A stretch of DNA of 64,000 nucleotides from Neodontobutis hainanensis (Eukaryota > Chordata > Actinopteri > Gobiiformes > Odontobutidae): assembly GCA_024349245.1 (NCBI GenBank), contig JALDNG010000021.1:1490501-1554500 (forward strand), written 5' to 3'. Under the pieces are notes generated by a model. The model was not told where the DNA came from, made no database searches, and saw only the letters and a program-made list of their open reading frames with translations. The stretch's first letter is position 1; each line of letters starts with the position of its first letter. Position numbers and translations under genes: made by a program. This document shows, piece after piece, positions 51,416 through 62,632 of the stretch.

Positions 51416-53094
51416 ATGCTCATTTTCCATCAAAGCAATCGACATGTGAGTATCATTAGTTGTATCAGAGACTTGGACCTGCTGTTTTTTTTTTCCAACA
51501 CTGACATTTAAAAGTCATTTACATCAGCTGAAGCTATATTTGAGTATCTCACCACACTCAGCGTTGAGTCACACTAATACTGTTTAGAAAAAATGATTCT
51601 TCCACAATTACTACCTGCTTCTGTGAGCTCTGAGTAAAATAATAAACAATCAAATTAAATAAAGCAGACCACTCACCCGCATCCCCAAGTATTTTCTGTA
51701 AAGCTTTTCACATTAACGCTGCCAGAACAAGCAGGAGAAATGTGCCGAGGTGAAGCAGTGGAGAACATCAAATTCAATAAACTGTTTTTTTATTACTGCT
51801 CTGTGGGATTTGTCTGCAATGTGCTCACGGCAAGAAAAAGGTATTTAACATTAAGTTCAACGTACATTCAAAGATTTCTCTGCAGTTGCTTTAGTTTTGC
51901 TTACACATATTACACATTAATTCATACTGGCTCTACTAAATTGATTTGTATTAGATATAAAGTTCATTCATAGTGACTAAGTGATCACGTACATGCCTGA
52001 TGCTTATTGGAATTTGAACGTGGTATGATTTTTGGCTGCCTGTTAGGCTCCCCGCTGAGAACCAAATGTGATATTTTGGTTATTTAAAGGAGCAGCCATG
52101 ATGCTTCAGATTAGAGAGTCACGCAGTAGAGACATTTCTCCTTACAGTCTTTTTATAGAAATAGTTTGTCTGATTAATAGGGATTGTGCAGTATTTGTTG
52201 ACAGCAAACCATGGCATGCAACCTTCTCTAGAAGTCCAACTTGTTTGAGGTTATTTTCTGGGATTGTAACAATCATCATAGTTATGTCATAGGTCCCTTT
52301 AACCATTGAGCTGTGAGAGCCACTCAGAAATAAAGAACTCAACAAACCAAAGTACTATATGTCTGGACACCAAATTTATGAACCAGAAGTTAAAACGATT
52401 TTAGAGATACAAAGTAACCACCTATGCAGCTAGTGATGCTAACACTTAGTAAACTATTCTGTCATTATTGCTTAATGTATATTGTCAAAGCTAGACAAAA
52501 GCTATATGTTTGACAGGAACCTAGCTTTTCCCTTTTGTCCCTTGTTTTGTCCCCCCCTCCTCTCTTGTGTCTGAGGGTCTGCTGCCCACCTGCAACCGTT
52601 CTCCAACCAAGCCTCACTTCTTCAACAGGATACCCACAGTGGTATATGTTTTGAACGCAGAATTTGATTTTTTTCTGTTTTCTAATTGTAATTTTAATCC
52701 AAAATCCACAATCTAAATATATGGTTTCTAAAAAGAAGTAACGTTTCAATCGGTATATCTAGGCTAAAATATGCTGAGACATTTTTTTTAAAGCTCAGAC
52801 AAGTAAATACTGCCGACTGAGGCTGTGAAGATTTGGCCGAGCATAGCTCCTTTCACATTTCATCCACTTAGTGTTAGCCTTATCTGCTGAGTCTGTGCGA
52901 GGAGGCAGGAATCGGGGACATGACGAGCTGCCGGGGGTCCTCCTCAGAGGGGGGCTGATGGGATACTGTCAACACAGTCGCTCCAGAAGAGACTCAGTAT
53001 GTTACAGCTCAGTGTGTTTAGTAAGTACCACTCTGAAGTTCAGACAGCTGAAATCTTTTTACTTTATTAGCAGTACAATAAGTTCCTATTGACT
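51416..53094. other. intron sequence between two related arrays
   Basis: No gene or repeat recognised. Confidence 0.4.
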
Positions 53095-53286
53095 GTAGTT
53101 TGAGTTTTGTCCCTATGAGGCTGCTGTAGTTTAGGATTAGACCTGTTGGGGCTTTTGTAGTTTAAGGCTAGAGCCTCTGAAGCTGCTGTATTTTATGTTC
53201 TGAACTTTAGATGCTGCTGTAGTTGGAGTTTTGACCCTTTGAGGCTGCTGTAGTTGGAGTTCTAACCCTCTAAGACTGCTTTTTTA
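53095..53286 (+). repeat. degenerate ~31-bp tandem repeat related to the 95-bp satellite
   Basis: About six imperfect units of the form AGTTTTGACCCTTTGAGG + CTGCTGTAGTTTG, for example at 53102, 53226 and 53257. The unit is the core of the 95-bp satellite 1.7 kb away, so the two arrays share an ancestor. Confidence 0.8.
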
Positions 53287-53859
53287 AATTCTGTTTTACT
53301 CTTTTAATACTCAATTTTAGATCTTTTATTAGTCTTTTTATAAGTGATTGTTTTAAATATGCTATAGATATAATCAACAAATTTAGGCTTATCGTTCCAC
53401 ATTTAGCCTCTACTTTTTGCTCCACCTCATCTGTCATTTCTCTCTCACTCCACTGCTAAAATATTCTTACTCAGCTGTCTGAAATCTGCTGCTTTCGTCA
53501 GAATCATGAAAAAAATGTCAGATTAGTCTTTGTAGACTCCCATTGTACAGATGAGTGAGTTTTGTTTACACTGTTTTGATCATTTACAGCTAATAAAGCA
53601 TAGGTCAGTCAGGGCATCAAAGCATTTCTGTCAGCAGAGAGACAGGTCTAATGTATTAGAACACACATTTTCAAGTCAATGTTGTTTGTATAAGTAAAAA
53701 ATGTAAGATGGACTCTATTTTAATAAATCCGACAACAGGAACAACAGACCATCGTCACTTTTACAAAAGCAGACAGGGTTCAGGATCAAGCCTCTGTCCG
53801 GTCTGTTCTGAGCAGCTCAGAGACAACACTACACGGAGACTACTGTACAAGACCCAGAC
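53287..53859. other. intron sequence, nothing recognised
   Basis: No gene or repeat recognised. Confidence 0.4.
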
Positions 53860-54180
53860 ATACAGTCACGTGCACGAGCCTACACCAAATCCATACAGGA
53901 CCACGTGCACGCTCTACACACGTGCACAGAAGAAAGCTAACATATAAAACCATGAACTGACAGTGTTTCACACATGCATCGTGCATGCGCACATGCAATG
54001 ACCTCACCGCCACGTGCACACATCTGTCATCCATACCTGCGTGCACGCACTACAGTCTTAGACCAAAATTAATCACGAACTAGCGACCTGCGCACAGATT
54101 AATTGGCCACCTAATTAGCCACTTGCACGCGCGCACACCTACACCTTACGGCACGCGCACACACTCACACGCTGAGCAGC
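53860..54180. repeat. alternating purine-pyrimidine, CACGTGCAC-rich tract
   Basis: First 320 bases of intron 1, directly downstream of exon 1. CACGTGCAC occurs four times (53867, 53902, 53919, 54011), and the tract also holds several GTGCAC, GCATGC and CGCGCACACA runs. CACGTG is the canonical E-box; the alternating pattern also favours left-handed DNA. It could equally be a degenerate CA/CG simple repeat. Confidence 0.55.
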
Positions 54181-54189
54181 ACACACCCC

Positions 54190-54780
54190 CTTGGTCCTAC
54201 CTCCAGACCTGGCCGAGCTGCAGGACGTGCAGCGCGCTCTGAAAGACCCACATGCAGACGGTGCAGCACCGCCGCGGTCCCGCTCGCCCCGCAGCTGCGG
54301 GACCCGTGTGGACCGGGACAGCACCGGTCGCGTTCCCCGCTGCCGCCTGATCGCTGTCCTTGGCGCTGAGCGCGTTGTCTCCTGTCGCCTCTGCCACCGC
54401 CTGCGCCTCCGCGCAGCTGCCGCTCGCTCCATCCCCGCCGCTCAGCTCAGAGTAGTCATACACAAACCAGCGGAAACTCAGCACCTGCACCACGGCGGAC
54501 GGCACCACCACGAACACCAGCGTCAAACCGAACCACCAGTAGTCGCCGCGCAGGTAGTAGTCCGCGGCCAGCCACAGGTCCGTGGCGCCGTCGGAGAAGA
54601 AGACGAGCAGCGCGCACAGCACCCAGCAGCAATCCAGCGCCGTGTAGGGCTTGGAGCCCGGCGTGGCCGTGCAGCGGGGCCGCCTGGCGGGGATCCCCGG
54701 CTCCGACGCGGTCCTGGGCGTGTTGTCATCCTCCACAGACCCCGCTGCTCCGTCCGACTTAGCGGCCATGTTGGTTAGGA
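54190..54780. promoter_or_regulatory. CpG island over xkr7 exon 1
   Basis: The only long strongly GC-rich and CpG-rich block in an otherwise AT-rich window. It coincides with coding exon 1 and the first intron bases. GC-rich codon use here also produces long spurious open frames on the opposite strand. The island supports a promoter close to the ATG. Confidence 0.75.
54201..54769 (-). CDS. xkr7: XK-related protein 7, coding exon 1 (N-terminus)
   Basis: First coding exon, residues 1-189 plus two bases of codon 190. The start ATG (54767-54769) opens with MAAKSDG, the N-terminus shared by vertebrate XKR4, XKR6 and XKR7, and has A at -3 and G at +4. The frame is open upstream but I see no ATG there. 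Residues 47-71 (DCCWVLCALLVFFSDGATDL, then WLAADYY) form membrane segment 1 and are almost identical to XKR7 rather than XKR4 or XKR6. Residues 79-98 form segment 2, followed by SFRWFVYDYSE. Residues 109-166 are a variable Ala/Gly-rich loop. Residues 170-190 (CCTVCMWVFQSALHVLQLG) are the conserved hydrophobic segment before the splice. The exon ends TGG-AG followed by gtagga (phase 2). Known of the family: XKR proteins are multipass membrane proteins; XKR4, XKR8 and XKR9 are caspase-activated phosphatidylserine scramblases, while XKR7 has not shown that activity in the assays I know of. Exon 2 is about 50 kb away. Confidence 0.95.
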
Positions 54781-54965
54781 TAGAGAGGAGGAGAGGTGGG
54801 GAGGAGAGAGAGGAGAGGCAGGCGGTGCGCGCGAGAGAGATTACATCATAACTAGCCTCATCATCAGCCAATTAACGGAGCGGTATCATCACAGAGCCTT
54901 TAACACCGGGGCCAGGCCAGGACCCAGGTTTATCACAGTCAGTGTGTTTGTGCAGCTGAGAGGTT
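54770..54965 (-). promoter_or_regulatory. xkr7: probable xkr7 promoter / 5' UTR
   Basis: Sequence just upstream of the start codon, read on the minus strand. A strongly pyrimidine-rich tract (CT-rich on the gene strand, 54771-54835) lies next to the ATG. Further up are an ATF/CRE-like TGATGTAA (54841-54848) and an inverted CCAAT box (54868-54872), about 100 bases before the ATG. No TATA box is evident, which fits a CpG-island promoter. The role is inferred from position and motifs only; the transcription start cannot be read from sequence. Confidence 0.45.
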
Positions 54966-57704
54966 GCGGACTCAGGGATAAACCACAGCGACGAGGCTTT
55001 ATGGCTCCATTGTTCTGCCTTTGTCTGTGTGCTATCGCCACATGGAGCAGCGTTGCACAGAAGACTCACTCCAGCCTCATGAACTTACCTGTAAAAGATT
55101 TGAAAAACCCTTTAAAAGACACTTGCAGCAACATCTCCCAGCACAAGAAATATTCTTTATATCCACAACAATAGGTCATGCATTCAATTTTCAATTAGGT
55201 AACAGCCAACCTATAAATTCATTTTAATATACTAGACTCCATAACTCTCTCTTGAATACGCTATTATATTACAGTCATAACAGTCATAACAGTCCCACAG
55301 GAGTTTAAGCATTAGTCCTGAGTCCAAATCTTAAAAAGTTACATGGTCTTCTTTGACATTTTGATATATGTATTTCTAGTATTTTTCCAGTGATAAAATT
55401 GAGTAAGGGTCTATGATCAAATCTGTTTTGTATTTAACAAAATGCACTGTTAACAAAATAACTGTTTCCATCATCAGCTCACTCCTGTGACAGAAACACT
55501 AAAGCGAACAGAGAATATGAGACGTGATAAAGACCAGCTCTGAGACACTTTAGGGAGACTCGACCTTGGCGTTTCACAAACCGACTGTTAAGTTGCTCTT
55601 AATTTCATACCAATGAGTTTTTCATTAAACTGTCAAAGAGAAAGTGCACCCACACAGTCAAAACATTTAAATGCTCTGAACAAGAAAGACTGCAAAAATC
55701 TTTCTTAATGCGGTAATTCTCTCCCTGAAGGATTTCAGCATTTGGCCGCAGTAGGAATAGTTTGAAGCTAAAATACTTCTTTTGGCTTATATTTGAGATT
55801 TATGTGGATCTTTGGTGATAAATGATGCTCATTATATTTTAAGACTAAAGGGATTTCATTAGAGAAACCGGATTATAACAGATCTGACACAATTTGGAAA
55901 ACACTGTGGAGTTTCTACTGAAGATGAACCCTGCTGCGGTTTAGGAAATAAAAAGTAACATTTTGAATCACTAAATATATTACAAAAAAAAATCTTTATA
56001 AAAGAAAAGAAAATCCTGTTTATATTTGATGGTTAAAAAATACATTTTTAGAGACATGGAAAAATGTTGCATTCCATCATAACGTTTGAATAAGAAAATG
56101 AATTAAGAAAAATATTTTATAATTAACAGTAGGAACATTTTTTGAGAATTTGATTTATTTTGATTTGAAAAAAGAATTGCTGATGAAAATAAAGAATTTT
56201 GGTTTTGAAATGTATTTGCGTTCATTTTGTCAATATAATTTTTAAAAGAGATACCATTTTGAAAAGACAGGAAATAAAAACAGTAATACCAAACCCTGAA
56301 GCCAGTGAAGTCAACGCTTAACGTAGAACAGACTGAAGAGAGTCTGGGACAAACATGAACATGCCAGGAGGTTATGGAAAACATCAATCAAACCTATCTT
56401 TTAATAGTCACATCAATCACATGAAAGCACACTTTGCATTTGCCTATCTTAGAAAATAGAAGTATCACAGAACGCAGTGAAAGGAGCCATGCTTTTATAC
56501 CACACCTCAAGTTTAAAGTCATAGGAATAAGCCCCAGCCCGATGTGACCTACATACAATACATACATACAAAGAATTAGAATCTAAGAAAGAGCTTTTCC
56601 CTTCAGATAAACTGCTGAGTGCTGATCTGTCCAAAAGCCAACTGCATCAGCTCAGTTCTTCTCCTCATAAAGCCCTTCTCTGGACTGGTCTGCCTTTCCG
56701 TCAGCAAACGTCCATCCAAACTGGCAAATCTTCAAAACACTGCACCACTCTTTTCTCTTTTGTTTGAGTTTATCTAAGTAAATGCCCATCTGAAATAAAA
56801 AACAAAACAAAAAAAGAACAATCACCGTTACACTTCTTCAGAAATGAAGCCAGCGTTTGTTAGCTACATTTTTATGTTTCTGATGGCTCTTGCTTTATGA
56901 GACATTTTTGCATTTATTCTTTTTCATTACGTTAAAGACAAGCCGTACTTAAATAGTCTAAACTAGAACGTGTGCAGCCATTAGACTTGAATGATTACGA
57001 AAGCACAGCTATATGGCTATAGCTCTAACCTCTTGCAATGCCAGAAATGTTATTTATTTAAATGAATGGCTTCACATTCAAGTTTTGAAAATGTGACTCA
57101 AACACATTATTTATCTCATGTTCAAGCTCAACTCTCAACTCCAAACTGTATCACAAGCACCCCACTTTTACTGTACCACTCAATAGAAATGTGCCTAAAT
57201 CCATTTAATTCATATTTTAGTGTTGATGCATCGTAATATATTTGAAATGCACAGACTTAACAACCTTTTTGGCTTTGGTCCATTCATCTTTTGCACGGCC
57301 TTTGCTTTCCCAAAGTGTTTTAATTCCCTGAGTGGCGACTGGCAGGTATTTATCTGCTAAATGGTTGCCAATGCGGGCAGTGGTCATTTATTTGAGAGCA
57401 GATCATTTGGCGCAGAAGTCTAGGCTAATGAAGAAGTCTTCAGTGGAAAATATGATCGGGCAAGTGTGCAAAAAAAAACTGTCCAATGAAGTTAGTAGAA
57501 GACACCGAGTCAGATGATACAGAAGTGTGGAGATGTGGATCAAGAGAGAAAATGAACAAAACCCAACAAGAGTATGACCCAACAATATTTCATGAAGTTA
57601 TACAGTTATTCAGCTTATGCATGTCAAGATATATTTAAAAATATAAATCTATTCATTTAGTGTTTTACTAAAAATGTTACTATACTTGTTTTATCTTCCT
57701 TCCT
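54966..57704. other. upstream flank of xkr7, nothing recognised
   Basis: AT-rich DNA beyond the promoter. No supported gene, RNA or mobile element; short A/T runs only. Confidence 0.4.
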
Positions 57705-58240
57705 TTTGAGTTTTCCCTTAAGGGGTCGCCACAGTGAAGCATCTGCCTCCCTTTTGCCCCGTCCCTTACCCCATGTGTCCTTCCTTACATCCATAAACCT
57801 CCTGTTTGGTCTTCCTCTCAGCTTCCTGTCAGCTCTAACATCAGCCTCCTTCGACCAACATAGACACCCTCTCTTCTCTGAACAATGTCCAAAACTATCT
57901 CAACCTGGCCTCGACAACTTTGTCTCCTGAAGATCTGCCTTGAGCTGTCCCTCTGATGGACTCATCTTCGTCACTCCTAAAGAGAACGTTACCATCTCCA
58001 GCTCCTACTCTAACTCTTCCTCCGGTTTTCCAAACATCTCTGCTCGCTCTACTGTAAACTATAACTTTTATTCTTGCTGGTTCTTGTATTTATCACACAA
58101 CACACCTGACCGTTTTTTCCACCCATTCCATTCTTCTTCACCTCTTCTTCACACTCCCCATTGCTCTGGACAGTTGATCCTAAGTACTTAAAATCCTTCT
58201 TTACCTTTACTCTTAATTCTAACCTTTATTTCTCTTCAAT
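57705..58240 (-). pseudogene. decayed LINE reverse-transcriptase 3' end
   Basis: The minus strand carries a broken coding region ending in a GRQMLHCGDP-like motif, like the WRQMIRCGDP end of a common fish LINE. Stretches corresponding to the conserved region (AELEVAELKMLRF.., GKRKRGRPKR.., VWRQMI..) are visible only in fragments, with many substitutions and small deletions that break the frame. It is a different family from the LINE at 18958, which ends in LLRLLPPRP. Non-functional relic. Confidence 0.7.
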
Positions 58241-60478
58241 ATACTTGTTAGGACCCTTAAAAACAAGATTGTATTAGGAAATATGTTCAATTTACAGCAC
58301 CTCATAACGGCAACTTCATAATGTTCATGTGGAAAACAAAGTCTGCTGTGTTAACTGCTGAAAGCCCTTGTATTTTAATGCTTTAAAGAAAAATGAGAAC
58401 ACTTTTAAATCAAGCTGTGGTGCTACCAAATATGAAAGTGAGTGACCCCAATGTGACCAGTGGATGTTAGCTCAGAGACTTGCATACAAATATAGGTTTA
58501 GTAAACTTCTTCTTGTCTAAGGATGCTGAAGTGGCCCTGTGATGTTTTATTTTATTTATTTATCTGCATTTTGAGACCGGTTAAATGTGAATTCAAGAAG
58601 ATGTTCAAGGCTATTTATAAGCACACCTTTGTCAAGACAATTTCCTTTTGTGAACATAACCAAAGGCCTAACCCATTCTTTCACATAAATGTATTAAGCT
58701 GTGTGACTCATCCCAGCCCCAACCAGCCTTTTAGCTGTCAATCAGACAAAATGGGACATTTCCCAAATAATAAGTCTTATTAATCCTGCTTTAAGAGCTC
58801 ACATGTCTCACAAATATAAATGTTTCATTTGTTTGAGGAAAATGCCTTATTTAAAACCAATCACAAGGAAATGTGAATGAAAATGTTTGTTTTTTATCTG
58901 CTAAATTAATTGACAAGCTTCTGCGGCCGCTGAAGAAAGAATCAAACCTTTAGATTGAAGTTGTACTATCAAACAGGAATCATTTCAGTGTCTCAGCCTC
59001 GGCTTTGATCGTGTGCTGCGTCATTTCAAAAGCCATCATAAAAGCAGGCCTCTATATTTACACTTGTGTTGTTGGCCTCTTGGCACCAGACGGGCTTCAC
59101 ACTCACTGTTTGCTGTGTCTTCTTGCATTGTTTCATCCACCTACGTCCCTCTGCTGCGAGAATCAGAAATAACTCTGTGAAACGATTCCCTTTTTTTGTG
59201 TCGGCTGAACTCAAGTCAAGTACCGAGGCAACTTGAATTATTTAACGCTAAAATATTCTGCAAAAATGTGTTCACCTAGTTTATCTACTTTGTATATGCT
59301 TTCCACATTTGTGCTGAAAAAGTTTGATTTTAACATTGAATAATGATTTGGCAGTTTTGTGTTTGTAGTGAATAAAAATAGATGCTCAGATCATGATCAA
59401 ACACAGATGTACACTGTCCAAATGACTTTACAGAATTAATAGTTTTTCAAGCATTTTTCAAGTTTTAAATGTGAGAAGAATGTGTTGGGCAAAATAAGGT
59501 TTTATACGCAATGCTACTCTTCAGATCAATGATCTCCAAGTGTCATACACATGCTAACCAATGACCAATCAGCAAGTGGGCCTTGAGGCAGCATTTGTTA
59601 GGCAGGGTCAGGGAGTGGGCTGGGCTGACTTGTTTTCATCTTTTGTTTAGTTCTTTTTCCTTTGGTCCATATTTTCAACAGTTAAACAAAGGTTTAGCTG
59701 TGTAATAAAACTTACAATAAACTTGAATTTATGTTTGATAATGATACCCTATGGAACAAAAGGAAACAAACATTTTGCAAACTTGGATATTGTTCCTTAT
59801 ATGTTGTGTAAACTGTGTGCCATGCTCTACATATGAAGAAAAGCCTCATTTAACTGAGGTTTATAATTTATTCTTTACATAGTGCAGTTTTCAAAGCCCA
59901 AATCCATTTTAGTGGTCTTAATTGTTCACAGCCACTCAAGTTTGGTTTGACTGATATTACCTTTGGCAAATAATCAAAAAAATGTTTGTTGATGAGTTAT
60001 CTGCTTTTGTGAATGAACTCTTTATATATTTACTTTGTAGTTTAAAGTCATTTAGGGTGAACGTCTTCAAAGCTCTGCACAATAACTGTGGCTATAGACG
60101 CCAGTTCATGTGCGTTCGTCTGAGTACAGGGGGTGTGCAGTGCGGCAGCTGCCATCTTCACTCTCTGTTGTTTAGTCACACATTGCCTAAAGTGCACACA
60201 AACACATACCGAGGGCCTGAATGTGTTGAAGACACTATTAGCTCACACACATTTCCTAGAGACTGAAATCACAACATGAACTTAATACCCCCTTTTGATG
60301 TCACAGTTCTTTCATTTTAGACCCAGAGGGAAAACGGGTTTTCAGATGGTACAGACAAATAAACTGGAATACTTTAAACATACACCATTAAAAAACAAAT
60401 GTTCATTGTCATGTGTGGCATGGGTTAGTTCGATTAGTGCATCTTTCATCAGTATTTTCATGCATATTGATATAGGAT
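58241..60478. other. upstream flank, nothing recognised
   Basis: No supported gene, RNA or mobile element. Confidence 0.4.
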
Positions 60479-60820
60479 GGGGACACGTAGCAGAGTGGTT
60501 AGCACTCCTGCCTCACAGCAAAAGGGTTGTGAGTTCAAAACCCGGTCTTTCTGTGAGGAGTCTGCATGTCCTCCAGCTTCCTCCCACCATCCAAAGACAT
60601 GCATGTACAGGTCAATCGGCAACTCTAAAGTGTCCCTAGTGAATGAAAGTGAGAGTGAATGCTTGTCTGGCACTGTCTGTCTCTAAATGTTAGCCCTGCG
60701 ATGAACTGGCCACTGTTCAGGGTGTACCCCGCCTCAGGCCCAAATCTGCTGGGATAGGCTCCAGGCACCCGCGACCCCTAACGGGACAAAGCGGTTGAAT
60801 ATGAATGAATGAATTAATAC
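60479..60820 (+). mobile_element. tRNA-derived SINE with LINE-like 3' tail
   Basis: Full head with a consensus-like A box (TAGCAGAGTGGTTAGC) and B box (GAGTTCAAAACCC). The body is as in the 48451 copy but lacks about 35 bases between CATGTCCTCC and the TTCCTCCCACC block. The 3' end is CCCGCGACCCCTAACGGGAC, AAAGCGGTTGAA, then ATGA-type repeats. No clear target duplication was found. Confidence 0.87.
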
Positions 60821-61776
60821 AGGAGACATTTTAAGTGTTTGAATTCAAAATGTCTCAATGCCCACAGTCAACAACCCTACACTGGGACAATACTGCGTTT
60901 TGTATTATCTGTGTCAAGAGAGTCTGGCTGCAGCAGTGACAACTGGAGGTTCCTATTGGCTGCTGTTTGGAGTCAGAAACAGAAAAAAGCCAAGACCATT
61001 TAGCAGTGACCCTCAGTTCATGCGTCTCCTTGGGCCAGATGAGGGCATCGTGAAGCACTGCAGACGACAAGCACAGGGACTGAGACCAGAGAGATTTAAA
61101 GATCAGTGAAAAACAACCCATTCGAAATGTGTAGGTCATGTCAACACTGGATGCACTAGCTTTAGATTTTCTGATGCTTGTTGTTAGATACAGTAAAAAA
61201 TGTGTGTTATATGGCCGGTTGTTTCCGTCATTTTTAGATTTAACCTTCCTTTTGGGAATATTTCAATTCAGTGTTTCCAGAAATTGTGTAAAAAAATAAT
61301 GCCCATGATAAAAATGGAGATTAATGACATGAAAATGAATTATATGTCATTAATCCCAAATGTCCCAAAGCTCGATAGGATTGAAAGTGTTTTTATGTTA
61401 GTTAATATTTACGTTGTGTCCACACAAAGACAATGTGTGAGAGTGAGTCCACTGGGGACAGAGAGGGAGGGGTCATTTTAATCCCATTCTAATGTTTCTA
61501 TTGTAAGTAATTACCCGCCTTTCATTAGGACTGTAGCCTCACTGAGACCGAGCAGAAAGAGCCTCGACAACAGCTACACAGGGAGTGCACACAAGGACAG
61601 TGACAGATCCATAATATCAATAACACAAATACAATGTTGTCATACACTCACCATTAAAATGACCAAGTAGAGTGTGTCAAAGGTATTTATGAATGGTTTT
61701 GCTTAGTTTTATGGTTTAGTCGGACTAAATAAAGTACTTATAATCTTTGAATGTGTTTGCGATATACAGTTTTACG
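60821..61776. other. upstream flank, overlapping short ORFs only
   Basis: ATG-started frames of 83 codons (60858-61109, plus) and 94 codons (61139-60855, minus) overlap on opposite strands. Neither resembles a protein I know, and neither is called as a gene. Confidence 0.35.
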
Positions 61777-62082
61777 TTGTAGTGCAGGGATTTCCAAATT
61801 TTTCACCAAGAGCAGCATTTGAATAGCAGCATTTTGAATATATTTCCAAGGGCCAACGGTTTCTTTCTGATTTGATTCAGGTTCTAGTCGGTTATAGTTG
61901 GATTTCAACAGGTTTTAGTTGAATTTGAGCATGTTTTGAATGGATTTGGACTTTTGAATGGTTTAAAACAGGTCTAAGTTGCATTCATTTTTATTTCTGA
62001 AGTTGAAAGCCACATAATAATAATAAATACCGTGTTCCATGTTTGGCCCTCGGGCCAGACTTTGGACCTGTCTGTTGTAGTG
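61777..62082. mobile_element. hAT-type MITE, 290 bp, with 8-bp target duplication
   Basis: The element 61785-62074 is flanked by the perfect 8-mer TTGTAGTG (61777-61784 and 62075-62082). Its ends CAGGGATTTCCAAA and TTTGGACCTGTCTG are imperfect inverted repeats (10 of 14 positions). A GGCCCTCGGGCC palindrome sits just inside the right end. The 8-bp duplication and CAGGG-type ends are the hAT signature. There is no coding capacity, so it is non-autonomous. Confidence 0.88.
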
Positions 62083-62632
62083 CATCAGTTACAGCAGTCT
62101 CAATCGTATTTCTGCACTACACATTCTTATGTCTATAGGCCATATCTTTGGTTTGAGGCAGATCCATAATCCCAAGATTCTAATGAAGCAAGAAAATCTG
62201 ATTAAGGGCAGGAAGTAAACAGCAGCTATAGTCCCCATATAGCTCTATGTTTGATGTTTCAAGAAAGAACAGGAAGTCACATTATTATATCGAAGAAGAA
62301 AAATTTTCAGCTGAGCTGAAGGGTTAGTTTTGATTTGGAGGCAATATATATGAGCAATTATCTTGTTCTCCACATTAAACACCAAAAGAAAGAATACAGT
62401 ATCAAGTATGCAGACATTACATTGACTGCCATTTTCAACATCTTTTTATATAAACTAAAGCAGCAGGTTATGCACCGGCTCAGACAACAACATCGAAGCT
62501 CCACCTTAAAGGTCAACTACAGATTAAAACTGGCAGATCTTCAGTTGGCTGTTTGTAGATTTGCATGCATTGTTTTGTTGTGCATCCTAGACAACTACTG
62601 GCCGCTGGCCACAGAACAACAGTGGGGGGAAA

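Larger units (their letters stand above)
4021..54200 (-). other. xkr7 intron 1 (about 50 kb)
   Basis: Intron bounded by gtagga (54195-54200) and a pyrimidine tract ending cctcag (4021-4026) on the minus strand. It joins codon 190 as AG plus A. It contains all the mobile elements and tandem repeats listed between these points. I saw no other exon with splice borders and recognisable homology inside it. Confidence 0.9.

Noticed and set aside
54191..54778. 195-codon plus-strand frame over exon 1
   Set aside because: Antisense shadow of the GC-rich xkr7 exon 1; the minus-strand protein matches XKR7 throughout.
54767..54871. 34-residue N-terminal extension of XKR7 starting at 54871
   Set aside because: The upstream codon is TTG, not ATG, and the family begins at MAAKSDG (54769).
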